This document shows, one piece after another, positions 8,378 to 16,077 of a DNA stretch of 32,634 bases (position 1 is its first letter; each line of letters begins with the position of its first letter). The stretch is taken from assembly GCA_021200695.1 (NCBI GenBank), contig JAJQGF010000211.1, forward strand, positions 1 through 32,634. The letters run 5' to 3'. The notes below the pieces were generated by a model. That model ran no database searches. It was not told the origin of the DNA and worked only from the letters and a program-made list of their open reading frames with translations. Position numbers and translations under genes: made by a program. This DNA is from Lachnospiraceae bacterium (GTDB taxonomy: Bacteria; Bacillota; Clostridia; Lachnospirales; Lachnospiraceae).

Positions 8378-8872
8378 ATGGCAAAAGCTAAGGAAGTAAA
8401 AACAAACGCGATGAGAATATTGGAGGCTATGAATATTCCCTTTAAATATTATACATATGAATGTGCGGAATTTGTGGACGGCATACAGATAGCGGACAAG
8501 CTGGGGCTTCCGTATGAAAAGGTATACAAGACCCTGGTAACCCGGGGGAGCAGCAGGAATTATTTTGTGTTTGTAATCCCAATTGCGGAAGAGCTTGATA
8601 TGAAGAAGGCGGCGAGGGCTGTCGGTGAAAAAAGTGTGGAAATGCTTCATGTGAAGGATATAAATGCCGTTACAGGATATGTAAGAGGCGGCTGTACGGC
8701 AATCGGAATGAAAAAGCAGTTTGTCACGCGCATAGATGAGGGTGCAAGGCTTCAGCCGGATATCTATGTCAGCGGAGGGCGCATAGGCTCGCAGATTAAT
8801 TTAAAGCCGGATGAGCTTGCAGCGGCGGCGAAGGCTGAATTTGCAGATTTAATTAAAAATAAGGAGCTTTAG
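8378..8872 (+). CDS. ybaK: Cys-tRNA(Pro) deacylase, YbaK family
   Basis: Hydrolyses Cys-tRNA(Pro) formed when prolyl-tRNA synthetase mischarges, as a free-standing trans-editing factor. The 164-aa protein shows the YbaK pattern: YKTLVTRG with candidate catalytic Lys51, a central GGCTAIGMKK block, and YVSGGRIGSQINL near the C-terminus. The in-frame ATG at 8342 has no ribosome binding site, while AAAGGAA at 8364-8370 fits ATG 8378 and gives the family-like N-terminus. mtnA begins one base after the stop, so the two are translationally close. proS, the enzyme it corrects, is encoded 7 kb downstream in this window. Confidence 0.88.
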   Translation: MAKAKEVKTNAMRILEAMNIPFKYYTYECAEFVDGIQIADKLGLPYEKVYKTLVTRGSSRNYFVFVIPIAEELDMKKAARAVGEKSVEMLHVKDINAVTGYVRGGCTAIGMKKQFVTRIDEGARLQPDIYVSGGRIGSQINLKPDELAAAAKAEFADLIKNKEL

Positions 8873-8873
8873 T

Positions 8874-9974
8874 ATGGCGGCAAAAAGTATAATGGATTTT
8901 GACACGGTTGCACTTGACGATGAGGGTGATGCGGTGGTTATAATAGACCAGACTCTCCTTCCGGGGAGGATTGAGCTTATAAGCCTTCGCAGCGCTGAAG
9001 AAATATGGAATGCAATATATCTTTTAAAGGTGAGAGGCGCGCCGGCGATAGGCGTGACAGCGGCTTTGGGGATATATCTTCTTTCAAACCGTATACATAC
9101 GGAGGAATTGGATGAATTTTATCTGGAATTAAGGAGGCTCAGGGATTATCTTAATTCTGCGAGGCCTACAGCGATAAATCTGTCATGGGCGCTTAACAGG
9201 ATGGAAGAAACCGCGCTCAGAAAGGGCAGGTTGGAGGGATTGTCGGTTGACGGCATAAAAAAGGCTCTCCGCGATGAGGCGCTTATTATACGGAGTGAAG
9301 ATATAGAGACATGCCGGAGGATTGGCGAGAATGCCCTTACGCTTGTAAAGCCAGGAGACGGAATATTGACCCACTGTAATGCAGGAAAGCTTGCAACCAT
9401 TAAATATGGTACAGCTACGGCTCCGATATATCTTGGGCATGAGCGAGGCTACAATTTTAAGGTGTTTGCGGACGAAACAAGGCCTCTGCTTCAGGGGGCA
9501 AGGCTTACGGCCTTTGAGCTGTACTCCTCGGGAATTGATGTAACGCTTATATGTGATAATATGTCGGCATCAGTCATGTCAAAGGGACTTGTGCAGGCTG
9601 TATTTGTGGGCTGTGACAGAGTTGCGGCTAACGGTGACACAGCAAACAAGATTGGAACATCGGTTGTGGCGGCAGTAGCGGAGCACTATGGCGTACCTTT
9701 ATATGTGTGTGCGCCTACCTCCACGATAGACATTAACACACGGACGGGAGAGGATATCTGTATTGAACAGAGGCCGGCCGGAGAGGTTACCGAGATGTGG
9801 TATAAGGAGAGAATGGCGCCTGAGGGGATAAAGGTTTATAATCCCGCTTTTGATGTGACGGAACATGGGCTGATTGCCGGAATTGTGACAGAATATGGAA
9901 TAGCGCATGCCCCATACACGGAGAGCCTTAAGTCTATTATGGATAAAAAGGATGGAAAGACAGATGAAGCGTAA
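8874..9974 (+). CDS. mtnA: S-methyl-5-thioribose-1-phosphate isomerase
   Basis: Isomerises methylthioribose-1-phosphate to methylthioribulose-1-phosphate in methionine salvage; relatives in the same family act on 5-deoxyribose-1-phosphate or ribose-1,5-bisphosphate. The 366-aa protein carries the characteristic blocks RGAPAIGV, the catalytic Cys168 in THCNAG, DETRPLLQGARLTAFEL, and the catalytic Asp248 in GCDRVAANGDTANKIGT. AAGGAG at 8861-8866 precedes ATG 8874. No mtnK, mtnB or other salvage gene is nearby, so a role in 5'-deoxyadenosine/methylthioribose disposal is possible but not shown. Its 3' end overlaps the next gene by 11 bases. Confidence 0.9.
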   Translation: MAAKSIMDFDTVALDDEGDAVVIIDQTLLPGRIELISLRSAEEIWNAIYLLKVRGAPAIGVTAALGIYLLSNRIHTEELDEFYLELRRLRDYLNSARPTAINLSWALNRMEETALRKGRLEGLSVDGIKKALRDEALIIRSEDIETCRRIGENALTLVKPGDGILTHCNAGKLATIKYGTATAPIYLGHERGYNFKVFADETRPLLQGARLTAFELYSSGIDVTLICDNMSASVMSKGLVQAVFVGCDRVAANGDTANKIGTSVVAAVAEHYGVPLYVCAPTSTIDINTRTGEDICIEQRPAGEVTEMWYKERMAPEGIKVYNPAFDVTEHGLIAGIVTEYGIAHAPYTESLKSIMDKKDGKTDEA

Positions 9975-10629
9975 TGTAACTCTGGAAGAAATATCGGACG
10001 GCAGATTATATGGATTTAATGATATGGTAAATGCGGATTGTCAGGACTGTGTGGGCTGCTCTGAATGCTGTCGCGATATGGTGGAGACTATAATACTTTC
10101 TCCGCTCGATATTTACAATTTGTCAGAGGGTCTGGGAAAAAGCCTTCAGGAGCTTCTTAACAGGGAGGCGGAGCTTAATGTGGTGAACGGTATTGTCCTG
10201 CCCAGACTTAAGCTGCTTGAGAATAAAAACTGCTGCGCCTTCCTTGATGATGACGGGAGATGCAGTGTGCATTCCTTCAGACCTGATTTGTGCAGGCTTT
10301 TTCCCTTAGGGAGAGTGTATGAAAATGGAGATTTCAAATATTTTCTGCAGGTTGGACAATGCGCGCATGAGAGAACCGGGATTAAGGTCGGAAAATGGAT
10401 AGATACGCCCAGACCATCGGAAAATAAGAAATATATTTTAAGATGGCATGACATTCTGGCAAGGGCTGAGGAGCTCTTATGCGACAGCAGGGACGAGGAG
10501 TTTAACAGGAGGCTGAATATGGCACTGCTCAATACCTTTTATATGACTCCATATGAGCATGGCAGGGATTTTTATCCGCAGTTTGCGTGTAGGGCGGAAA
10601 AGATGGAAGCAATAATTTTCAGCGATTAA
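9964..10629 (+). CDS. YkgJ-family cysteine-cluster (zinc or Fe-S binding) protein
   Basis: A 221-aa soluble protein with two cysteine clusters. The first is CX2CX2CX2CC (Cys26, 29, 32, 35, 36) and the second contains Cys90, Cys91, Cys100 and Cys110 in a CCAFLDDDGRC ... RPDLCRLFPLG context. This is the layout of YkgJ/FliB-like CxxCxxCC proteins thought to bind zinc or an iron-sulfur cluster; no reaction is established. The reading frame is open upstream to 9907, but GGAAAG at about 9953 and the overlap with mtnA support ATG 9964. The gene is translationally coupled to mtnA (11-bp overlap) and is followed by a membrane protein 20 bases on. Confidence 0.75.
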   Translation: MKRNVTLEEISDGRLYGFNDMVNADCQDCVGCSECCRDMVETIILSPLDIYNLSEGLGKSLQELLNREAELNVVNGIVLPRLKLLENKNCCAFLDDDGRCSVHSFRPDLCRLFPLGRVYENGDFKYFLQVGQCAHERTGIKVGKWIDTPRPSENKKYILRWHDILARAEELLCDSRDEEFNRRLNMALLNTFYMTPYEHGRDFYPQFACRAEKMEAIIFSD

Positions 10630-10649
10630 CTTATGATAAGGACAGCTAT

Positions 10650-12185
10650 ATGAAAAAAACGGGAAATATAGTAGAGAATATAAGCCAAAGGGCGGTTAAG
10701 CTTCTGATATTAGTTATAATCGCTGCATTTGTCATTGAGACGGCGGGATATACATACAGACTGGATTATGATTATTTGTCCGATATTGTTTATCGGTTCG
10801 GAATATCGCCCATGAAGCAAATACTGTATGCCATAGCTATTGCGCTTGCTTTATATATATTGCAGAGATTTATACTTAACGGAAACGAAGAAAAGCAGAA
10901 AAAAATTGTCAGATACATAGCTGTTGCCGACACTCTTCTTCTGGGAGTGCTGCTTTCGGTATACGTTACATTATCACATATTCCGCCGCATTGGGACCAG
11001 CTTCAGGTATTTTACTATGCGCAGGAGTTTATGGACGGGAACTACAGCGGAATGAATATGGCATATCTAAGGATATATATTCAGCAGTATGGACTGATTT
11101 TTCTTGAAGAGCTGCTGCTGCATGTCTGGAACGATTACAGGCTTTTTCAATATGTGAATGTTATTTTCATTATGATTACGGTCTATATGATTTATCTGAT
11201 TAGTGATGAAATCTTCCATAATCAGAGAATTAATATCTATGCCTTATTCGGAGTAACGCTGTTTCTGCCTTTACATATCTATGTAAATTATGTGTATGGG
11301 GATTTATGCTCTATAGCAATGACACTCATGGTAGTATGGGGGCTTCTTAAGTTTTGCAAAGCTCAAAGCCGTCGTTATGTTTTTATCGCCGTGTGTGCAG
11401 CAACAGTCGGCGTCCTGGCAAGAAAAAATACTCTGATACCGCTCATAGCCGTATTGCTGGTTTGTCTTATTTATGCGTGGAGGGAGAGTAATATAAAGGT
11501 TTTATTCTTCGGACTGATAATAATAATTATGCCTGTTATTGCAAACCGGGCCGTGCTTACATATTATGAGTATGTGTCTGAATATGAGATTGACGAGGGG
11601 ATTCCGGCAACGGCATGGATAGCAATGGGGTTAAGCGACGACGGCAGCGGCGGTATTGGCATTTTTAACGGTTATAATGAAGCAATATGGAATGCGGTGG
11701 GAGGAGATAACGATAGAGTCAGAGAGCTTGTCGCTGAAAACATAAGAGAGAGGCTTACTGAGCTGTCGTCTGACAAAAAGGTGTCATATGAATTTTTCCG
11801 GTATAAAATATTTGAGCAATGGGGCGAGCCAAGCTTCTCAAGTATAAATGAAACGGGAAAGGGTATAAACGAAAAGGAAGGAATAGTAGCATTTATATAT
11901 TCAGATAAAATATCCGATATGATTTATCGATATATGAATCATCATATGTTCCTGATTTATGTTTGTGTTTTGGCATTTGTGATATGTGCATTTAATAAAA
12001 AAAGTGATATAATAGAGCTTACATTGTTGATAGCAGTAATAGGAGGCTTTATATACAGTGTATTTTGGGAAGCAAAGGGAAAGTATGTTATGCCCTTTGT
12101 GATATTTATGATACCATATATGGCAGCAGGGCTTGAGAGCCTTACGGCCAGACTTAAAAAGCCGGGAAAACGGGCTGACAGATAA
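10650..12185 (+). CDS. Polytopic membrane protein, GT-C/PMT-like glycosyltransferase family
   Basis: A 511-aa integral membrane protein with many hydrophobic segments from about residue 16 to the C-terminus. The first large outside loop holds WDQLQV with Asp116-Gln117, comparable to the catalytic loop acid of GT-C glycosyltransferases. A later loop has GIPATAWIAMG followed by a polar Gly/Asp-rich stretch. Both features recur in the minus-strand gene at 13480-15054, so the two are paralogues. A role in transferring lipid-linked sugars to a surface polymer is inferred from fold only. AAGGAC lies 8-9 bases before ATG 10650. It sits directly upstream of larC (24-bp gap). Confidence 0.6.
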   Translation: MKKTGNIVENISQRAVKLLILVIIAAFVIETAGYTYRLDYDYLSDIVYRFGISPMKQILYAIAIALALYILQRFILNGNEEKQKKIVRYIAVADTLLLGVLLSVYVTLSHIPPHWDQLQVFYYAQEFMDGNYSGMNMAYLRIYIQQYGLIFLEELLLHVWNDYRLFQYVNVIFIMITVYMIYLISDEIFHNQRINIYALFGVTLFLPLHIYVNYVYGDLCSIAMTLMVVWGLLKFCKAQSRRYVFIAVCAATVGVLARKNTLIPLIAVLLVCLIYAWRESNIKVLFFGLIIIIMPVIANRAVLTYYEYVSEYEIDEGIPATAWIAMGLSDDGSGGIGIFNGYNEAIWNAVGGDNDRVRELVAENIRERLTELSSDKKVSYEFFRYKIFEQWGEPSFSSINETGKGINEKEGIVAFIYSDKISDMIYRYMNHHMFLIYVCVLAFVICAFNKKSDIIELTLLIAVIGGFIYSVFWEAKGKYVMPFVIFMIPYMAAGLESLTARLKKPGKRADR

Positions 12186-12209
12186 TATATCCTGGAGAAA
12201 TGAGGGAAA

Positions 12210-13475
12210 ATGGGAAAAAGTCTTTATTTGGAATGTAATGCGGGAATAAGCGGAGATATGACGGTTGGCGCGCTGCTTGATTTGGGGGCTGACGAGGCCG
12301 TACTGAGGAAGGCGCTGGAGTCTCTGCCAATAGAAGGTTTTGATATTGATATAAGCAGAGTGAAAAAGGCGGGAATAGACTGTTGTGATTTTAAGGTAAT
12401 ACTTGCCGCGGAGTATGAAAATCATGACCATGATATGGAATATCTTCACGGCCATGAGCATCACCATGAGCATAGGAGTGAGCACGGTCATGACCACGCA
12501 CATCACCATGACCACAGAGGCATTAATGAAATACGCAGTATTATTGCCAGCGCCGGATTGACCGGAAGAGCGAAGGAGCTTGCGGTAAGGATATTTGAAA
12601 TTCTGGCAGAGGCAGAGGCGGAGGCTCACGGTGTTTCCGTTGAGGAGGTACATTTCCATGAGATCGGGGCTGTAGATTCAATTGTTGACATTGTTGCCGC
12701 CGCAGTATGTATTGACAATTTAAATATTACTGAGGTTATAGTGCCAAAGCTGTGTGAGGGTACGGGAACCGTGCGTTGTCAGCATGGAATTCTTTCAATT
12801 CCGGTACCGGCAACGGCCAATATTCTTGCAAAATATAACATACCGCTGGAGATAATGGACATTAAGGGTGAATTTGTGACGCCTACCGGTGCGGCGATAG
12901 CAGCAGCGATAATGACATCTGACAGACCACCGAAGAATTTCAGGATAAAACAGCTCGGTCTGGGCGCGGGAAAAAGAGAGTATGAAAGAGCAGGTATTCT
13001 CCGTGCAATGATAATTGATTATGACCATGAAGAGCAGGATACGGTCTATAAGCTTGAAAGCAATATTGACGACTGCACCGGAGAGCAGTTAGGCTTTGTG
13101 CTGGACAGACTTTTTGCTGCGGGTGCGAGAGATGTTCACTATATCCCGGTTTATATGAAGAAAAACAGGCCTGCGTGGCAGCTTACAGTCATATGTAAGA
13201 AGGAGGATATTGAGACGCTTGAGAGTATTATCTTCAGGGAGACAACTACCATAGGAATAAGGCGTGTGGAGATGGAGAGAACCGTGTTAAAGCGTGAGCA
13301 GATTACATTACAGACCGCCTTCGGTTCTGCTGAGGTGAAGGTGTGTACTGTAGACGGTGAGAGAAGATATTATCCGGAATATGACAGCGTCGCAAAAATC
13401 TGCCATGAGCAGAAGGCATCCTACAATGAAGTGTACCAGATGCTTGTGCGCCAATGCATTGACAGCGCTGTATAG
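12210..13475 (+). CDS. larC: Nickel-pincer cofactor biosynthesis protein LarC
   Basis: LarC is the CTP-dependent nickel insertase (cyclometallase) that completes the nickel-pincer nucleotide of lactate racemase and related enzymes. The 421-aa protein starts with LYLECNAGISGDM and carries VHFHEIGAVDSIVDI, family hallmarks (DUF111). Residues 72-102 form a His-rich insert with 15 histidines, a likely metal-storage loop. In some lactobacilli the gene is split into larC1/larC2 and joined by a programmed frameshift; here one uninterrupted frame covers both halves. larB, larE and a larA-type racemase are not in this window. A GAGGG ribosome binding site precedes ATG 12210. The stop lies four bases from the end of the convergent minus-strand gene. 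Confidence 0.92.
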   Translation: MGKSLYLECNAGISGDMTVGALLDLGADEAVLRKALESLPIEGFDIDISRVKKAGIDCCDFKVILAAEYENHDHDMEYLHGHEHHHEHRSEHGHDHAHHHDHRGINEIRSIIASAGLTGRAKELAVRIFEILAEAEAEAHGVSVEEVHFHEIGAVDSIVDIVAAAVCIDNLNITEVIVPKLCEGTGTVRCQHGILSIPVPATANILAKYNIPLEIMDIKGEFVTPTGAAIAAAIMTSDRPPKNFRIKQLGLGAGKREYERAGILRAMIIDYDHEEQDTVYKLESNIDDCTGEQLGFVLDRLFAAGARDVHYIPVYMKKNRPAWQLTVICKKEDIETLESIIFRETTTIGIRRVEMERTVLKREQITLQTAFGSAEVKVCTVDGERRYYPEYDSVAKICHEQKASYNEVYQMLVRQCIDSAV

Positions 13476-13479
13476 AAAG

Positions 13480-15054
13480 TTAACTTACAACGAGGGAAGC
13501 TCTTATTTTGGATATCAGATTATTCCAGCCAATGCATGCAAGAGGAAGCATGATAATATAGTATGGCAGTATGAAGCGGGAATTGGCCTCCCACAGTATA
13601 CTGAACAAAAACCCTCCGAGAATGCACAGCTCGGGCAGCAGCATATATAAGCCGTGTTCCCTGATATTTTTATCAGTGTCGTAGGATGCGCTCATTACTG
13701 TATTGCTGTCGGTGCTCCTGCGGAAAATTAAATATAACAGTACCCCTGAGTAAGTGATGTTTTGAAATATCGACAGCGCGGTCATAATTTCACCGCTATG
13801 CTCAATTATAAATGCGGTGAGTCCGTGAGTCTCCTCTTCGTCGGTAAATATTATGTCATAAGAATGAAAAAAGGGGTCATTCCATTGAGTGCTTATTTTG
13901 CGTTTCCAGAAGCTTAAGGCATATATCGGGTCTTCGCGGAAATAGTTAAAGCGCTCTTTTATTTTCTCAATAGCCATTTCAGAGGCCTTGCGGCGGTCAT
14001 ATTCCGCTTCATAATAAGCGGGTACGGGGTAATTATTGAACCATCCGGGACTGCCCTCCTCCAACATACCCATGGCAATCCATGCGCTCGAGGGAATCCC
14101 GCCGGTCACCGTATATCCGCTTATATTGCTGTAATATGTATTGATAAGCCTAAGACTGCCAAATGGTGTTATGCACAGAGCTAAAAGCAGTATTATAAGC
14201 AAACGGCGTCGGGTGATAATAATGTGTATCATAAGGATAATGGCAGCCGCAATGAGCAGTATTATGGAATTTTTCTTGAAAAGCACGGCAAGCACAAGCT
14301 CAGGCACACTGAGAAGCAGATATTTAGGCTGGCGGCTTCTGAGACCTTTTATAAAGTGATTTATAAAAAGCAGCGAAAACAGCATTGATGGGATATCACC
14401 GTAAAGCAGACTTGCATGAATATAAAGCGGAAGAAGCGTAAGAACATAAAGTGTTCCGAGCAGCTGTACCACAGTGCTGTCTGTCAGACTCTCAATGAGC
14501 AGACATGCTGCAAACACTATTCCGGCTATGAACAGACAGTTTATAACCTGAACCATAAAGAAGGAGGTACTGCCCGTAATTTTGAACAGCAGCTGTAGAA
14601 ATGCAACATAGCCAAGCTGGTGCGGATACATGTCAAGGTATCCGCCGGGAGAAAGATTGATATAATTTCCGGTATTAAAATACATTGCAGCTCCGTATAC
14701 CTGAGCCTGGTCTCCGTAGGGAGTGCGGCTTCCGTCCGAGAGGATAAGATATGATATTAAAAATGCCAATACAGCAGCGGCAATTCTGTAAAAAGGCCTG
14801 CTTTTTGCAAGGAGGCCTTTAACGAAGGCTTTTTTGTCTGTCAGAGCCCTAAGCAGATATATAATCACACAGAATATAAGTATTGCTGCCAGATGCAGAA
14901 GTATATTATCGTGAAGCTTATATACAGGTACATTGGAAAGCTCGTCCGCATCAGGAGAAAAGCATGACTGTGTTACAAGCAGTGAAGATACGGTTAGAAA
15001 GGAAAATATAATTATAAGCGTAAATTTCAGAAAGCGGCTGCAAAATTTTAACAT
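13480..15054 (-). CDS. Polytopic membrane protein, GT-C/PMT-like, paralogue of the gene at 10650
   Basis: About 524 residues with an N-terminal hydrophobic segment, a second segment, then many transmembrane stretches. It shares with the 10650-12185 product a GDQAQV loop motif (the Asp-Gln at almost the same residue number), GGIPSSAWIAMG about two-thirds along, and a C-terminal ILWEANSRFILPY resembling VFWEAKGKYVMPF. An ATG at 15063 is possible, but its AGGA would touch the start codon; ATG 15054 has AGGA at 9 bases and is preferred. It converges on larC with a 4-bp gap and no room for a terminator between them. Glycosyl transfer to a surface polymer is inferred. Confidence 0.6.
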   Translation of the reverse strand: MLKFCSRFLKFTLIIIFSFLTVSSLLVTQSCFSPDADELSNVPVYKLHDNILLHLAAILIFCVIIYLLRALTDKKAFVKGLLAKSRPFYRIAAAVLAFLISYLILSDGSRTPYGDQAQVYGAAMYFNTGNYINLSPGGYLDMYPHQLGYVAFLQLLFKITGSTSFFMVQVINCLFIAGIVFAACLLIESLTDSTVVQLLGTLYVLTLLPLYIHASLLYGDIPSMLFSLLFINHFIKGLRSRQPKYLLLSVPELVLAVLFKKNSIILLIAAAIILMIHIIITRRRLLIILLLALCITPFGSLRLINTYYSNISGYTVTGGIPSSAWIAMGMLEEGSPGWFNNYPVPAYYEAEYDRRKASEMAIEKIKERFNYFREDPIYALSFWKRKISTQWNDPFFHSYDIIFTDEEETHGLTAFIIEHSGEIMTALSIFQNITYSGVLLYLIFRRSTDSNTVMSASYDTDKNIREHGLYMLLPELCILGGFLFSILWEANSRFILPYYIIMLPLACIGWNNLISKIRASLVVS

Positions 15055-15081
15055 TGTTTTCATTCCTGTATTTTTAATTAA

Positions 15082-15110
15082 ATAATAACAGAATCCGATT
15101 TAAAACACAA
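15082..15110 (-). promoter_or_regulatory. Promoter of the minus-strand membrane protein gene
   Basis: On the minus strand, TTGTGT (15105-15110), a 17-bp spacer and TATTAT (15082-15087) precede the start codon by about 30 bases. This gives the gene its own promoter separate from plsC. Confidence 0.5.
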
Positions 15111-15144
15111 CTCTGCTTTACCGTACGCACCTGAGCTGTTCCGT

Positions 15145-15858
15145 CTATTTTCCTGCGTCTCTGATTGCAGCTATTATCCTGTCTCTGACTATCTTTGCAA
15201 TCTGAATTGAGTTTAAATCCTTGTAATCCTCATAGTAAAGCGGCTCCAAAAAATGCACCTGCGTGGTTACAGGCCTGATTGAGGTGAGTTCAAAGGGCTT
15301 GTAAGAATCTATAAGCGCAACAGGTATTATCGGGCTTTTGGACTTTATTGCGCATTTGAAGGCACCAGGCATGAATTCATGCACCTCATTTCTGTTGTGA
15401 CAGTATCCTCCCTCAGGGAAAATTATGTATCTGCGGCCTTCCTTTACCTCGGCAATAACATTGAGTACGGTCTGCATCTGGTTTTTCATATCTGTCTTGT
15501 CAAGACGGCTTCCCTTTAAAAGTGTAACAAACTGGTCTGTCAGAAAAAGATGTGAGCGCTTCTCATCTATCATAACCGTGCAGGGATTTTCATGTGCGGA
15601 AATAATTCCGAGCGAATCATATTTGCCCTGATGGTTTGCGTACATTACATAGCCGCCGTTCTTGGGCAGATTGTCCTTGCCGTATACATTGGTTTTTATC
15701 AGACCATTGTGCTTCATAATACCGACCATTCTGCGGGCTATTTTATAACGGTCCGATTCCGTGTATTTATCATCATGGCGGTCAATATATCCTGCCCTGA
15801 ACAGATAATAAAGGATAAAGGGCATGGAAACTGAACATACAAAAATAAGTCTTAACAT
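15145..15858 (-). CDS. plsC: 1-acyl-sn-glycerol-3-phosphate acyltransferase (PlsC/LPLAT family)
   Basis: A 237-aa membrane-associated acyltransferase that would acylate lysophosphatidic acid to phosphatidic acid in phospholipid synthesis. The HX4D catalytic motif is His76...Asp81 within ANHQGKYDSLG, and the substrate-binding block is FPEGGYCHNR around residue 149. One hydrophobic segment at residues 2-20 anchors it. The start is clear: GGAGG lies 9-10 bases before ATG on the minus strand. It has its own promoter at 15886-15914. The exact acyl acceptor is not readable, since related LPLAT proteins use other lysolipids. Confidence 0.8.
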   Translation of the reverse strand: MLRLIFVCSVSMPFILYYLFRAGYIDRHDDKYTESDRYKIARRMVGIMKHNGLIKTNVYGKDNLPKNGGYVMYANHQGKYDSLGIISAHENPCTVMIDEKRSHLFLTDQFVTLLKGSRLDKTDMKNQMQTVLNVIAEVKEGRRYIIFPEGGYCHNRNEVHEFMPGAFKCAIKSKSPIIPVALIDSYKPFELTSIRPVTTQVHFLEPLYYEDYKDLNSIQIAKIVRDRIIAAIRDAGK

Positions 15859-15885
15859 TTGTAAATCCTCCGAATTGCATACTAA

Positions 15886-15914
15886 AATATATCATATAAC
15901 AATTTTTTTTTCAA
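15886..15914 (-). promoter_or_regulatory. Promoter of plsC
   Basis: On the minus strand, TTGAAA (15909-15914), 17 bp and TATATT (15886-15891) lie 28 bases before the start codon. The remaining AT-rich sequence between plsC and proS (15859-16077) includes the direct repeat ATATTAATAAG, twice in tandem near 15916-15940. Confidence 0.55.
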
Positions 15915-15991
15915 ATATTAATAAGCAATATTAATAAGATGAAGCTCCGTTCTTATTGTGTTCAGCAAAAAAATGTGTGGAAAATATAGAG

Positions 15992-16020
15992 TTGATAAAC
16001 ATGGAAGTAGATGATAAAAT
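15992..16020 (+). promoter_or_regulatory. Promoter of proS
   Basis: TTGATA (15992-15997), a 17-bp spacer and TAAAAT (16015-16020) stand 57 bases before the proS start. The resulting leader is too short for a T-box, and no T-box sequence is present. Confidence 0.6.
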
Positions 16021-16077
16021 ATTTTTTGGAAAAATTTAATATTTTATTTATTATAAACGGAAAGGCAGAATTGAAAA

